A program made the translations under genes and the position numbers. A DNA stretch of 34,936 nt. It comes from Bacteroidales bacterium UBA1180. Its GTDB lineage: Bacteria > Bacteroidota > Bacteroidia > Bacteroidales > Paludibacteraceae. The number at the start of each line of letters is the position of its first letter. Position 1 is the stretch's first letter. Below, piece by piece: positions 7,869 to 14,751 of the stretch. The DNA lies in NCBI GenBank assembly GCA_002310195.1, contig DBYS01000007.1, positions 4,969 through 39,904 of the forward strand, in the 5' to 3' direction. The notes beneath the pieces were generated by a model. That model was not told the origin of the DNA, did no database searches, and saw only the letters and a list, made by a program, of their open reading frames with translations.

Positions 7869-9281
7869 CTACCCTTGTTCCGATACTATATATTGGATTA
7901 GCGTCTGCACCGCATCTTCTTGAGGGATGTTCATGCGGATGCAGGTCTTGCCTTTGTACAAACTAACCTTGCCGCGTGCGGCACCTACATAGCCATAATC
8001 GGCATCAGCCATCTCTCCCGGGCCGTTGACTATACAACCCATGATACCGATCTTCAGCGTTCGCAACATCGGATAGTCTTTCTCAGCCTCACGGAACGCG
8101 GCTTTGATAGCGGCTATCGTATCTTCCAAGCCGAACAACGTGCGCCCGCAACCCGGGCAGGATACAAACTCTGTCTTATAGCGCATTACACCTGCAGCCT
8201 GCAGGATATCCTTGCTCAGTTGCTCCAACTCTTTCTCGCTGAAGTGGGGATTACTCAACACCAACTGCTTGGCATCCTCAGCCCACAAAAGTCTGCCGCA
8301 CTCCGCCGCTGCATGCAAGGCGAACAGTCCCCACTCTGCCTCATCGGAACTATAGCACACTACTCCATCTTTCGCTTGCCATATTGCGCCATTATACCGC
8401 ACCGAGCGTTCGTCGGCAAAGTAATCGCGTATAGCGCGTGCTACGGGAATCTCGGCCTCGGGTGCTTCAGATAGGGAAACACGAATCGTATCGCCTATAC
8501 CTTCGGCAAGCAGGGCGCCAATGCCTACGGCGGATTTGATTCGTCCATCCTCGCCTTCGCCGGCTTCTGTCACACCGAGGTGCAAAGGATAGGCCATGTT
8601 TTCTTTATCCATCTGCTGCACCAGCAGACGCATCGTATCAACCATCACACGTGTGTTCGAAGCCTTGATGGAAATGACGATGTCCGTGAACTGCTCATCA
8701 GTAGCCACACGCAAAAACTCCATAACACTCTCAACCATTCCGGCCGGCGTATCGCCGTAGCGCGACATGATCCGGTCAGACAGGCTGCCGTGATTCACGC
8801 CCAAACGGATAGCGGTTTTGTGCTCCTTGCAAATATTCAGCAAGGTCGTGAAACGCTCGCGCAGACGTGCCAGTTCGGCAGCATACTCGGCGTCCGTATA
8901 ATCGATGTGACGGAACTTGCGTGCCGGATCGATGTAGTTGCCCGGATTGATACGAACCTTCTCTACCACCTGAGCCGCAGCGTCTGCCACATCGGCCTGG
9001 AAGTGCACATCCGCCACGAGAGGCATGCTGTCGCCGAATTGCCTGCACAACCGGTCGTGGATCTGACGCAGACTCTCCACTTCGCGCATACCTTGCGTAG
9101 TGAATCGCAGGAGTTCTGCTCCCGCCTCACGGCAACGCAAGGCTTGTGCAACACTGCCCTCAATATCATTGGTCGAAGTGTTTGCCATCGTCTGAATGCG
9201 GATAGGCTGATCACTGCCTATGCAAACCGACCCGACGCGAGTTGTACTCGTTTTTCGACGTGTGTAGTTAGCAAAATCCAT
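7869..9281 (-). CDS. ispG: (E)-4-hydroxy-3-methylbut-2-enyl-diphosphate synthase, with shortened insert domain
   Basis: Fe-S enzyme of the MEP isoprenoid pathway that converts MEcPP to HMBPP in the cytoplasm. The 470-residue protein begins with a TIM barrel (SDQPIRIQTMANTSTNDIE, PLVADVHFQADVA, KVRINPGNY, IRLGVNHGSL, LHLGVTEAGEGEDGRIKSAV). The C-terminal reductase-like domain carries the cluster ligands Cys375 and Cys378 (SCPGCGR), Cys416 (IMGCIVNGPGE) and Glu423. Bacterial enzymes of the E. coli type are about 370 aa, while Bacteroidota enzymes usually carry a large extra domain between barrel and cluster domain and exceed 600 aa. Here only about 80 residues (roughly 290-370) lie in that place, so the length is intermediate. 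The ATG at 9281 gives a natural N terminus. The acyltransferase gene follows immediately. Confidence 0.96.
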   Translation of the reverse strand: MDFANYTRRKTSTTRVGSVCIGSDQPIRIQTMANTSTNDIEGSVAQALRCREAGAELLRFTTQGMREVESLRQIHDRLCRQFGDSMPLVADVHFQADVADAAAQVVEKVRINPGNYIDPARKFRHIDYTDAEYAAELARLRERFTTLLNICKEHKTAIRLGVNHGSLSDRIMSRYGDTPAGMVESVMEFLRVATDEQFTDIVISIKASNTRVMVDTMRLLVQQMDKENMAYPLHLGVTEAGEGEDGRIKSAVGIGALLAEGIGDTIRVSLSEAPEAEIPVARAIRDYFADERSVRYNGAIWQAKDGVVCYSSDEAEWGLFALHAAAECGRLLWAEDAKQLVLSNPHFSEKELEQLSKDILQAAGVMRYKTEFVSCPGCGRTLFGLEDTIAAIKAAFREAEKDYPMLRTLKIGIMGCIVNGPGEMADADYGYVGAARGKVSLYKGKTCIRMNIPQEDAVQTLIQYIVSEQG

Positions 9282-9318
9282 AAATTGACGAATATTTACT
9301 TAATTCAAATAAGCAATA

Positions 9319-9350
9319 TTTGCAGTTTCAAAATTTTTGTTGTACTTTTG
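9319..9350 (+). promoter_or_regulatory. Promoter of the tRNA-Lys gene
   Basis: TTTG (9319-9322), a 20-nt spacer, then TACTTTTG (9343-9350), a full match to the Bacteroidota promoter consensus. The mature tRNA starts 58 bp further on, implying a 5' leader of roughly 50 nt for RNase P to remove. Confidence 0.78.
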
Positions 9351-9408
9351 CACCCGCTTTTGCGTTAAAGCCGGTGACCAATCCGTGTGACCGCGTTGTC
9401 GAAGGCGA

Positions 9409-9481
9409 GAATCAGTAGCTCAGCAGGTAGAGCACATCCCTTTTAAGGATGGGGTCCTGGGTTCGAGCCCCAGCTGGTTCA
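9409..9481 (+). tRNA. tRNA-Lys (anticodon UUU)
   Basis: A complete cloverleaf can be drawn by hand. The seven-pair acceptor stem is GAATCAG/CTGGTTC with one U-G pair. The D stem is GCTC/GAGC, the anticodon stem CATCC/GGATG with loop CTTTTAA (anticodon TTT at 9442-9444), and the T arm contains GGTTCGAGCC. The discriminator base is A (9481). The next bases read CAG, so the 3' CCA is not encoded and must be added enzymatically. It has its own promoter upstream and a terminator starting two bases after the gene, so it is a single-tRNA transcript. Confidence 0.98.
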
Positions 9482-9482
9482 C

Positions 9483-9510
9483 AGAGCAGCGAGCAATCGC
9501 TGCTCTTTTT
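9483..9510 (+). terminator. Rho-independent terminator of tRNA-Lys
   Basis: A perfect 9-bp stem, AGAGCAGCG (9483-9491) with CGCTGCTCT (9498-9506), closes a 6-nt loop and runs into a T tract at 9507-9510. It begins immediately after the tRNA 3' end. Confidence 0.9.
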
Positions 9511-9577
9511 GTATCCCTGCAACGTTAATCTATCCGATTGCTGTGCTTCCCCAATATGCAACGAGAGAACAATTCAA

Positions 9578-10351
9578 TTAGTTTTCTATCCATTCGAAGT
9601 GCTGGAAGTCCTTGCAGGTAGTCCAGTCTCCACCCCACTCGAATCCTGCCTCGGTGAAAAGCAAGAAACATAAATCGTCGTGGTCAATTTTGTACGGGAA
9701 TTCCTTCGTACGGTCACAATATTCTTCGGCCGTAGACGGTTGAATATATCGCGTGCCATCGGTACGGTCCTTGTAATAGGGGTTGTAGAGGGTATTGATA
9801 TCCACTGCCAGTCCAAGCGCATGTTTCGACAGATTAGCACTGCCTGAAATATTGCGGTAGCAGAAACAGGAAGAGTTGTTGTCGCGCATCTGCATCTCAT
9901 CATCGGCATCGTATACATCCGGCAGGAGCATACGCTGGATAGGATATTTGGCATCGTAAAGCTGACGGAAGATGACTGCCACTTTGTCGGCAATTTTCTT
10001 GTTACATATCATTTCGCCGACATGGATCTTCTCGTCGTAATCCCAATGCAATGCTCGCACATGACGCAGATCGTCACGACCGATATAGGGATTGTCCTTA
10101 TAGGTCTTACCTTGCATACGTTCCCAAACGCCATCGGGTATATACTCTGCGGCGAAACATTTATCCAAGCCGCCGAAAGCCTCCACAGTCTCAGCCGTAA
10201 CAGTTTGACCCGCCTGCCAGTTGGTAAGGACAGATGTGTCGGGGGCGACTGTGTTGCCTTGGTTATTACAAGATTGCAAGACACATAGAGAGCATATAAT
10301 AACAATAGCGAGTATTGACGCTGTTAACTGTTTTGTACGAATCATATCCAT
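9578..10351 (-). CDS. M15-family peptidase lipoprotein (D-Ala-D-Ala carboxypeptidase / L,D-endopeptidase type)
   Basis: Zinc peptidase of 257 residues that probably trims peptidoglycan peptides. The lipoprotein signal ends in VLQSC (Cys about residue 28), so it should be anchored to a membrane facing the periplasm. The M15 zinc-site motif SxHxxGxAxD is present as SKHALGLAVD with His177 and Asp184, and the third ligand His251 sits in DFQHFEW at the C terminus. A tidy GGDW precedes it, as in VanY and M15C relatives. The specificity (carboxypeptidase or endopeptidase) cannot be told from sequence. Two starts are possible, ATG 10351 or ATG 10345, with little effect. It begins 13 bp after leuS, so it is probably co-transcribed with it. 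Confidence 0.88.
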   Translation of the reverse strand: MDMIRTKQLTASILAIVIICSLCVLQSCNNQGNTVAPDTSVLTNWQAGQTVTAETVEAFGGLDKCFAAEYIPDGVWERMQGKTYKDNPYIGRDDLRHVRALHWDYDEKIHVGEMICNKKIADKVAVIFRQLYDAKYPIQRMLLPDVYDADDEMQMRDNNSSCFCYRNISGSANLSKHALGLAVDINTLYNPYYKDRTDGTRYIQPSTAEEYCDRTKEFPYKIDHDDLCFLLFTEAGFEWGGDWTTCKDFQHFEWIEN

Positions 10352-10364
10352 TGATTTAAATATT

Positions 10365-13178
10365 TTACATTACTATATTAACTATTCGGCCAGGAACGAC
10401 AATAACCTTCTTGGGTGTCTTGCCTGCGAGGTAACGGGCTGTATCTTCGTGATTGAGAACAAGTTTCTCCACTTCGTCCTTCGGAGTGTCCTTCGCGCAC
10501 TCCAGGGTGAAGCGCACTTTACCGTTAAACTGTACAGGGTACTTCTGGGTGTCTTCCGCCAGGTAAGCCTCGTTGCACTCCGGCCAGGCTGCATCAATTA
10601 CAAAACCTTCGCAGCCGCAGCGGTGATACATAGCTTCGGCTATATGTGGAGCGTACGGAGCGAGAAGTACGGCAAACGGCTCAAGGATCGCACGTTTGTT
10701 GCATTTGAGAGCATAGAGCTCATTCTGGGCAATCATGAATGCCGGAATGGACGTATTGAACGAGAAGTTCTCAATGTCCCACGTCACTTTCTTGATAAGT
10801 TTGTGCAGGCTGCGCAACTCATCGGGCGTAGGCTCGGCATCGCTGATCTGCTCGTACATATTCCACGCTTTCTTAAGGAAACGATGCACACCGTCAATAC
10901 CGTTGGTATCCCAGGGCTTACTCATCTCCAACGGGCCGAGGAACATCTCGTACAGGCGAAGTGTATCTGCCCCATACTTGGCAATGACATCATCAGGGTT
11001 GACTACATTGAACATCGACTTACTCATCTTCTCCACTGCCCAACCGCACATGTACATCTTCGGCATAGCTGCACCCATGTACGGGTTATCTTCTACCTCC
11101 GAACTGCTGCCGTCAGCAAAGACGAATTGTGCGTTCTTGTACTCCGGCATCCATGCGCGGAAAGCATCAATATCCAGCACATCGTTGTGCACAATGTTCA
11201 CGTTAACATGGATGGGTTGCACTTTATCCTTGTACTCAGGGTTGTTGATCAGGTTGTACGATATATACAGATTACCCGTTGCGCCCTCGCCGATATACCG
11301 ATATACGAAGTTCGAGCGGCCCTGAATCATACCTTGGTTGATGAGTTTGCGGAACGGTTCGTCCTTGCAAACGATGCCAAGATCGAAGAGGAACTTGTTC
11401 CAGAACCGACTGTAGATCAAGTGTCCCGTCGCATGCTCCGAACCGCCGAGATAGAGATCGACCTGCTGCCAATAGTCATTGGCCTGACGGCCGACAAGTG
11501 CTTCGCCGTTGTGCGGATCCATATAACGGAGGTAATATGCTGACGAGCCTGCGAAGCCCGGCATAGTGCAGAGTTCGAGCGGGAAGACCGAGCGATTGTC
11601 AATCAGTTTCTTGTCCACGATCTTACGGTTCGCCTCGTCCCAAGCCCAGAGTTGCGCATGACCGAGCGGCGGTTCGCCGGTAACGGTGGGCTTGTACTCC
11701 TTAACCTCCGGCAGCTGCAACGGCAGACAGTCCTCGGGAAGAGTATACGGCATGCCATCCTTATAGTAGATCGGGAACGGTTCGCCCCAGTAACGCTGAC
11801 GCGAGAAGATTGCATCACGCAGACGATAGTTGATCGTCACGCGGCCAATACCGGTGTTTGTGATGTACTCCTTCATCTTAGCGATGGCGTCCTTTACTTC
11901 CAGGCCGTTAAGGAAACCGGAATTCATCATGATGCCTTCCTTGGCATCGAAGCTCTGCTCGCTGACATCTGCGCCCTCGATGAGAGGAACAACAGGCAGA
12001 TTGAAGTGCTTGGCAAATGCGTAATCGCGACTGTCATGTGCCGGCACTGCCATGATTGCACCGGTACCGTAACCGGCAAGCACATAGTCGGAGATATAAA
12101 TTGGTATCTCAGCGTTCGTCAGAGGATTGATGGCATACGAGCCCGAGAACACACCCGTTACCTTTCGATCGGCTATACGCTCACGTTCCGTACGATGCTT
12201 TACCCATGCAAGGTACTCATCGACGGCAGCACGCTGTTCGTCGGTAGTTAGTCGCTCCACATACTCACTCTCCGGAGCCAGCACCATGAACGTCACACCG
12301 AAGACCGTATCGGCACGCGTGGTGAAGATCGTGATCGGGCTGTTCTGCCCCTTGATGTCGAACTGCATCTCCGCACCTTCCGAGCGACCGATCCAGTTGC
12401 GCTGTGTCTCCTTGAGCGACTCTGTCCAGTCGATGCGGTCAAGACCTTCGAGCAGACGCGGCGCGTACGCACTCACGCGCAAACACCACTGACGCATCAC
12501 TCGCTGCTCAACGGGGAATCCGCCGCGCACACTCAGTCCTTCGCTTACCTCATCGTTGGCAAGCACCGTGCCAAGTTCGGGGCACCAGTTTACTTTTGTG
12601 TCGGCGAGATAGGCTATACGGTAGTTCATCAGGCGCACTTGCTTGTCATGCTCGCTCAAGCTCGCCCAGTGCGGGTCTTCCTGCTCAAAACGTGCGACGA
12701 GTTCGCTGATAGGTTTGGCCTTTTGTGCTACAGTGTCATAATAGTGATTGAACATCTGGATGAACGCCCATTGTGTCCAGTGGTAGAACTTGGGATCACA
12801 GGTCTTGACCTCACGGCTCCAGTCGTAGCAGAAACCAATCTTGCGGAGCTGACTGATATAGCGCTTGATGTTCTCGTTCGTCGTTACTTCAGGGTGCTGA
12901 CCGGTTTGGATCGCATACTGCTCTGCAGGCAGGCCGTACGCATCAAAACCCATTGGGTGCAACACGTTGAAGCCGCATTGACGTTTGTAACGGCTGTAGA
13001 TGTCCGAAGCGATGTAACCTAACGGATGACCTACGTGCAGACCTGCGCCCGAAGGGTACGGGAACATATCGAGTACATAGTAGTGAGGTTTCTGACTCTC
13101 GTTGCTCACGGCATAGGCGTTGGCCTTTTCCCACGCCTGCTGCCATTGCTGTTCAATCTCTGAAAAGTTGTATTCCAT
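10365..13178 (-). CDS. leuS: Leucyl-tRNA synthetase
   Basis: Class I synthetase of 937 residues that charges tRNA-Leu. The N-terminal ATP-binding HIGH motif appears as LHVGHPLGY (about residues 47-55), preceded by YPSGAG. The CP1 editing domain follows, including ITIFTTRADTVFGVTFMVLAPES and AVPAHDSRDYAFAKH with the editing Asp. The second signature is EKMSKSMFNVVNPDD near residue 716. The C terminus ends in the usual small domain (KKVIVVPGRIVNIVM). Length and domain order fit a normal bacterial LeuRS. A promoter lies at 13243-13274, with a heptamer repeat between it and the ATG. Confidence 0.98.
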   Translation of the reverse strand: MEYNFSEIEQQWQQAWEKANAYAVSNESQKPHYYVLDMFPYPSGAGLHVGHPLGYIASDIYSRYKRQCGFNVLHPMGFDAYGLPAEQYAIQTGQHPEVTTNENIKRYISQLRKIGFCYDWSREVKTCDPKFYHWTQWAFIQMFNHYYDTVAQKAKPISELVARFEQEDPHWASLSEHDKQVRLMNYRIAYLADTKVNWCPELGTVLANDEVSEGLSVRGGFPVEQRVMRQWCLRVSAYAPRLLEGLDRIDWTESLKETQRNWIGRSEGAEMQFDIKGQNSPITIFTTRADTVFGVTFMVLAPESEYVERLTTDEQRAAVDEYLAWVKHRTERERIADRKVTGVFSGSYAINPLTNAEIPIYISDYVLAGYGTGAIMAVPAHDSRDYAFAKHFNLPVVPLIEGADVSEQSFDAKEGIMMNSGFLNGLEVKDAIAKMKEYITNTGIGRVTINYRLRDAIFSRQRYWGEPFPIYYKDGMPYTLPEDCLPLQLPEVKEYKPTVTGEPPLGHAQLWAWDEANRKIVDKKLIDNRSVFPLELCTMPGFAGSSAYYLRYMDPHNGEALVGRQANDYWQQVDLYLGGSEHATGHLIYSRFWNKFLFDLGIVCKDEPFRKLINQGMIQGRSNFVYRYIGEGATGNLYISYNLINNPEYKDKVQPIHVNVNIVHNDVLDIDAFRAWMPEYKNAQFVFADGSSSEVEDNPYMGAAMPKMYMCGWAVEKMSKSMFNVVNPDDVIAKYGADTLRLYEMFLGPLEMSKPWDTNGIDGVHRFLKKAWNMYEQISDAEPTPDELRSLHKLIKKVTWDIENFSFNTSIPAFMIAQNELYALKCNKRAILEPFAVLLAPYAPHIAEAMYHRCGCEGFVIDAAWPECNEAYLAEDTQKYPVQFNGKVRFTLECAKDTPKDEVEKLVLNHEDTARYLAGKTPKKVIVVPGRIVNIVM

Positions 13179-13184
13179 ATAATA

Positions 13185-13218
13185 AATTTACGATATACAC
13201 ATTAACGATTTACGATTT
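13185..13218 (-). repeat. AT-rich heptamer repeat in the leuS leader
   Basis: On the minus strand two perfect AAATCGT copies (13218-13212 and 13211-13205) are followed by degenerate copies down to about 13185, seven bases from the leuS ATG. The repeat lies within the predicted 5' leader. Confidence 0.5.
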
Positions 13219-13242
13219 GTCAGTCGCGAATCTTTGCGAATG

Positions 13243-13274
13243 CAAAGATACAAAAAAAATCTGACATTTGCAAA
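13243..13274 (-). promoter_or_regulatory. Bacteroidota-type promoter of leuS
   Basis: On the minus strand TTTG (13274-13271), a 20-nt spacer, then TATCTTTG (13250-13243). The leuS ATG at 13178 is about 65 bp downstream. Confidence 0.75.
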
Positions 13275-13283
13275 TTTTTTCAC

Positions 13284-13310
13284 AAAAAAAGCCACTTGCA
13301 CGGCTTTTTT
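13284..13310 (-). terminator. Terminator-like hairpin between leuS promoter and the small basic gene
   Basis: A poly-A run plus GCC (13284-13293), an 8-nt loop, then GGC plus six T (13302-13310). The symmetry allows action on either strand. It lies 16 bp beyond the stop of the small minus-strand gene and so most likely ends that transcript. Confidence 0.6.
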
Positions 13311-13325
13311 ACCATTTTTATGCAA

Positions 13326-13676
13326 CTACCCTTGGAAGGGATGAGATTGTTTGTAGTCATACTGGAGGGAGTTGAACTTCCATGACCAGGGAGTGCTGTA
13401 GGTCTTTCCGTTGGAGGCAATGTGGTGAGCGGATTCAAACTCGGCGGCAAGTTGAGCTTTGGTTTCGGGAGTGCCGTAGTGCTCAGCCATATAAGCATTG
13501 GCATAAGCGAATGCTGCAGAGTTGTATTTCTGCTTGGGAGACTGATTCTTTTGGTAGGTTTCTTCGCGAGTGCGGTAAAACAGCTTACCGTTGCGCATGT
13601 AAAAGTAACCGGAGTCTTTGCCGTTGGTTTTGCCGTGGATCTGATTGATTGCGGATGCTGTGTCTATTTTTGACAT
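13326..13676 (-). CDS. Small basic protein of unknown function
   Basis: I do not recognise the function. From ATG 13676 the product is 116 residues, starting MSKIDTASAINQIHGKTNG, rich in Lys, Tyr and Asn, with no signal peptide or membrane segment. A middle stretch, GYFYMRNGKLFYRTREET, looks like a beta hairpin. It is followed by helices (SAAFAYANAYMAEHYGTPET and AQLAAEFESAHHI) and an aromatic tail. The frame stays open upstream to 13940, but that extension is AT-rich intergenic-type sequence coding an unlikely peptide, so I reject it. Proteins of this shape are seen as stand-alone hypotheticals in Bacteroidota, and no partner is implied. A terminator follows at 13284-13310. No clear promoter was found. 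Confidence 0.62.
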   Translation of the reverse strand: MSKIDTASAINQIHGKTNGKDSGYFYMRNGKLFYRTREETYQKNQSPKQKYNSAAFAYANAYMAEHYGTPETKAQLAAEFESAHHIASNGKTYSTPWSWKFNSLQYDYKQSHPFQG

Positions 13677-13791
13677 AAAAATGAGGAGTTGAATGTATAT
13701 TATATATAAATATATAATATAGTATTTGTTGAACAAATTTTGGTCATTTTTCGGGTCGAAAGTAGCATAAAAGAGGTCTGTCGTTAGTTTT

Positions 13792-13824
13792 GACTGTCGG
13801 TTGACCGTCGGCTCACCGTCGGTG
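13792..13824. repeat. Three tandem 11-bp direct repeats
   Basis: gactgtcggtt (13792-13802), gaccgtcggct (13803-13813) and caccgtcggtg (13814-13824) follow without spacing. The core GTCGG or CGTCGG recurs every 11 bp, about one helical turn. It lies about 115 bp upstream of the start of the small basic gene, so a regulator-binding array is possible but unproven. Confidence 0.6.
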
Positions 13825-13950
13825 CAGTCCGTTAAATGGATGAACAAAAGTACAGAATAATTTTGAGATTTGCAAATGATTCGAGGGGAAAATGGTGGAT
13901 TGTGGGGGAAAATGGGAAAATAGATATGTGGGGTGAGCAAAAAGGAGCGA

Positions 13951-13976
13951 AAAGAAAACCCCGCATCACATGCGGG
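13951..13976 (-). terminator. Rho-independent terminator-like hairpin (minus strand)
   Basis: CCCGCAT (13960-13966), loop CAC, ATGCGGG (13970-13976): a perfect 7-bp stem. Read on the minus strand it is followed by G and then a T-rich run (TTTTCTTTT). It is the first such signal downstream of the membrane-protein gene ending at 14104 and could end the HD/LRR/membrane operon. Confidence 0.6.
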
Positions 13977-14005
13977 ACAATAGACGACGTTATACTAAAA
14001 CAAAC

Positions 14006-14078
14006 GAGTGGCAGTTTTGGCAGTTTCGTGCTAAATCATTACTGCCACAAAACAGAAGAAACTGACAAACTGCCACTC
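14006..14078. repeat. 73-bp imperfect inverted repeat
   Basis: Outer arms GAGTGGCAGTTT (14006-14017) and AAACTGCCACTC (14067-14078) pair perfectly over 12 bp. After a 3/2-nt bulge, inner arms CAGTTTC (14021-14027) and GAAACTG (14058-14064) add 7 bp. The 30-nt centre carries one more partial copy of the arm (ACTGCCAC, 14041-14048). It lies between the membrane-protein stop and the terminator hairpin at 13951. Confidence 0.8.
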
Positions 14079-14103
14079 AAAATTTTGCAATAATATATTT
14101 TTT

Positions 14104-14721
14104 TCAACCTTTTGAAGCCTTATTGAGAGCAATACTATACCACAGCAAAAACACAGTCGGTACAATATATCTCACCCAAGTATATGCGACGGATGAATGA
14201 AGATATAGTATATGCCCTGAACACAGGAGCGATATACCGGATATTATTTCGCATACCATCGGGAAAGCCAGAACTATTATGCCGCAAATCAGAGCTATGC
14301 GGAAAGCACGTGGTGTAGGCTCAGCAGCCTCTTGGAGCGATAACAAGCAAAGCCATACACAGCCAACAATCATCAATACAAAACGCAGCCAAAGTGGTGG
14401 CCAAAATGATAATCTAATCTGCCCTATAATCGGTGTACTAATCAGTGCTAATACGAGAAGTAGCGCCAACACATATGTGAGAATACGGAAAGGTTTAGTT
14501 ACGTCCTTTGTCGGGCGACAGGTCAGCAGAGCCGCACCTGCAACAATAAGGCTGATTAGCAACACATCCATGCAAGAGCGAACGGCTATATCTTGCAGCA
14601 AGTCATATTGATACGGGCAGGGAAGTAGCGTGCGAATCGAATAGAATACCGCACTGAATGCGATAAAACACCCCATGCCAATCGCAGCAATGAGAGTGGT
14701 TGTTTTGAAAGAAGGTTTCAT
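14104..14721 (-). CDS. Multi-pass membrane protein of unknown function
   Basis: I do not recognise the family. The 205-residue product has about six hydrophobic helices (approximately residues 8-30, 50-68, 80-100, 110-128, 140-165 and 178-198) joined by short loops. The loop between helices 2 and 3 has CRPTKDVTKPFR and that between helices 4 and 5 has QEAAEPTPRAFR, both positive, suggesting they face the cytoplasm. No catalytic motif is visible. It starts 30 bp after the LRR-exonuclease stop, as the last gene of a probable three-gene operon (HD protein, LRR-exonuclease, membrane protein). It could be a membrane effector or anchor for that set, but this is only inference from position. A terminator-like hairpin follows at 13951-13976. 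Confidence 0.75.
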   Translation of the reverse strand: MKPSFKTTTLIAAIGMGCFIAFSAVFYSIRTLLPCPYQYDLLQDIAVRSCMDVLLISLIVAGAALLTCRPTKDVTKPFRILTYVLALLLVLALISTPIIGQIRLSFWPPLWLRFVLMIVGCVWLCLLSLQEAAEPTPRAFRIALICGIIVLAFPMVCEIISGISLLCSGHILYLHSSVAYTWVRYIVPTVFLLWYSIALNKASKG

Positions 14722-14751
14722 GATATTGTATTGTAAATAATCAGTTATTCA

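Larger units (their letters stand above)
13677..14103. other. 427-bp intergenic stretch holding repeats and hairpins
   Basis: No convincing gene lies here; the one plus-strand frame (13836-14093) reads through palindromes and is not credible. Contents in order: an AT-only stretch around 13697-13722, a threefold 11-bp tandem repeat (13792-13824), a terminator-like hairpin facing the minus strand (13951-13976), and a large imperfect inverted repeat (14006-14078). Confidence 0.6.

Noticed and set aside
9409..9510. tRNA gene as an integration site for a mobile element
   Set aside because: No integrase, no repeated 3' tRNA fragment and no foreign genes are next to it; the terminator follows directly.
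10221..11543. Plus-strand frame of 440 codons opposite leuS and the M15 gene
   Set aside because: Runs across two real genes on the other strand and has no recognisable domain or promoter.
13677..13940. N-terminal extension of the small basic protein gene
   Set aside because: The added 88 residues come from AT-rich intergenic sequence with tandem repeats; the ATG at 13676 gives a natural start.
13836..14093. Possible plus-strand small gene in the 13677-14103 gap
   Set aside because: It reads straight through a terminator-like hairpin and the 73-bp inverted repeat, with no promoter and an unconvincing peptide.
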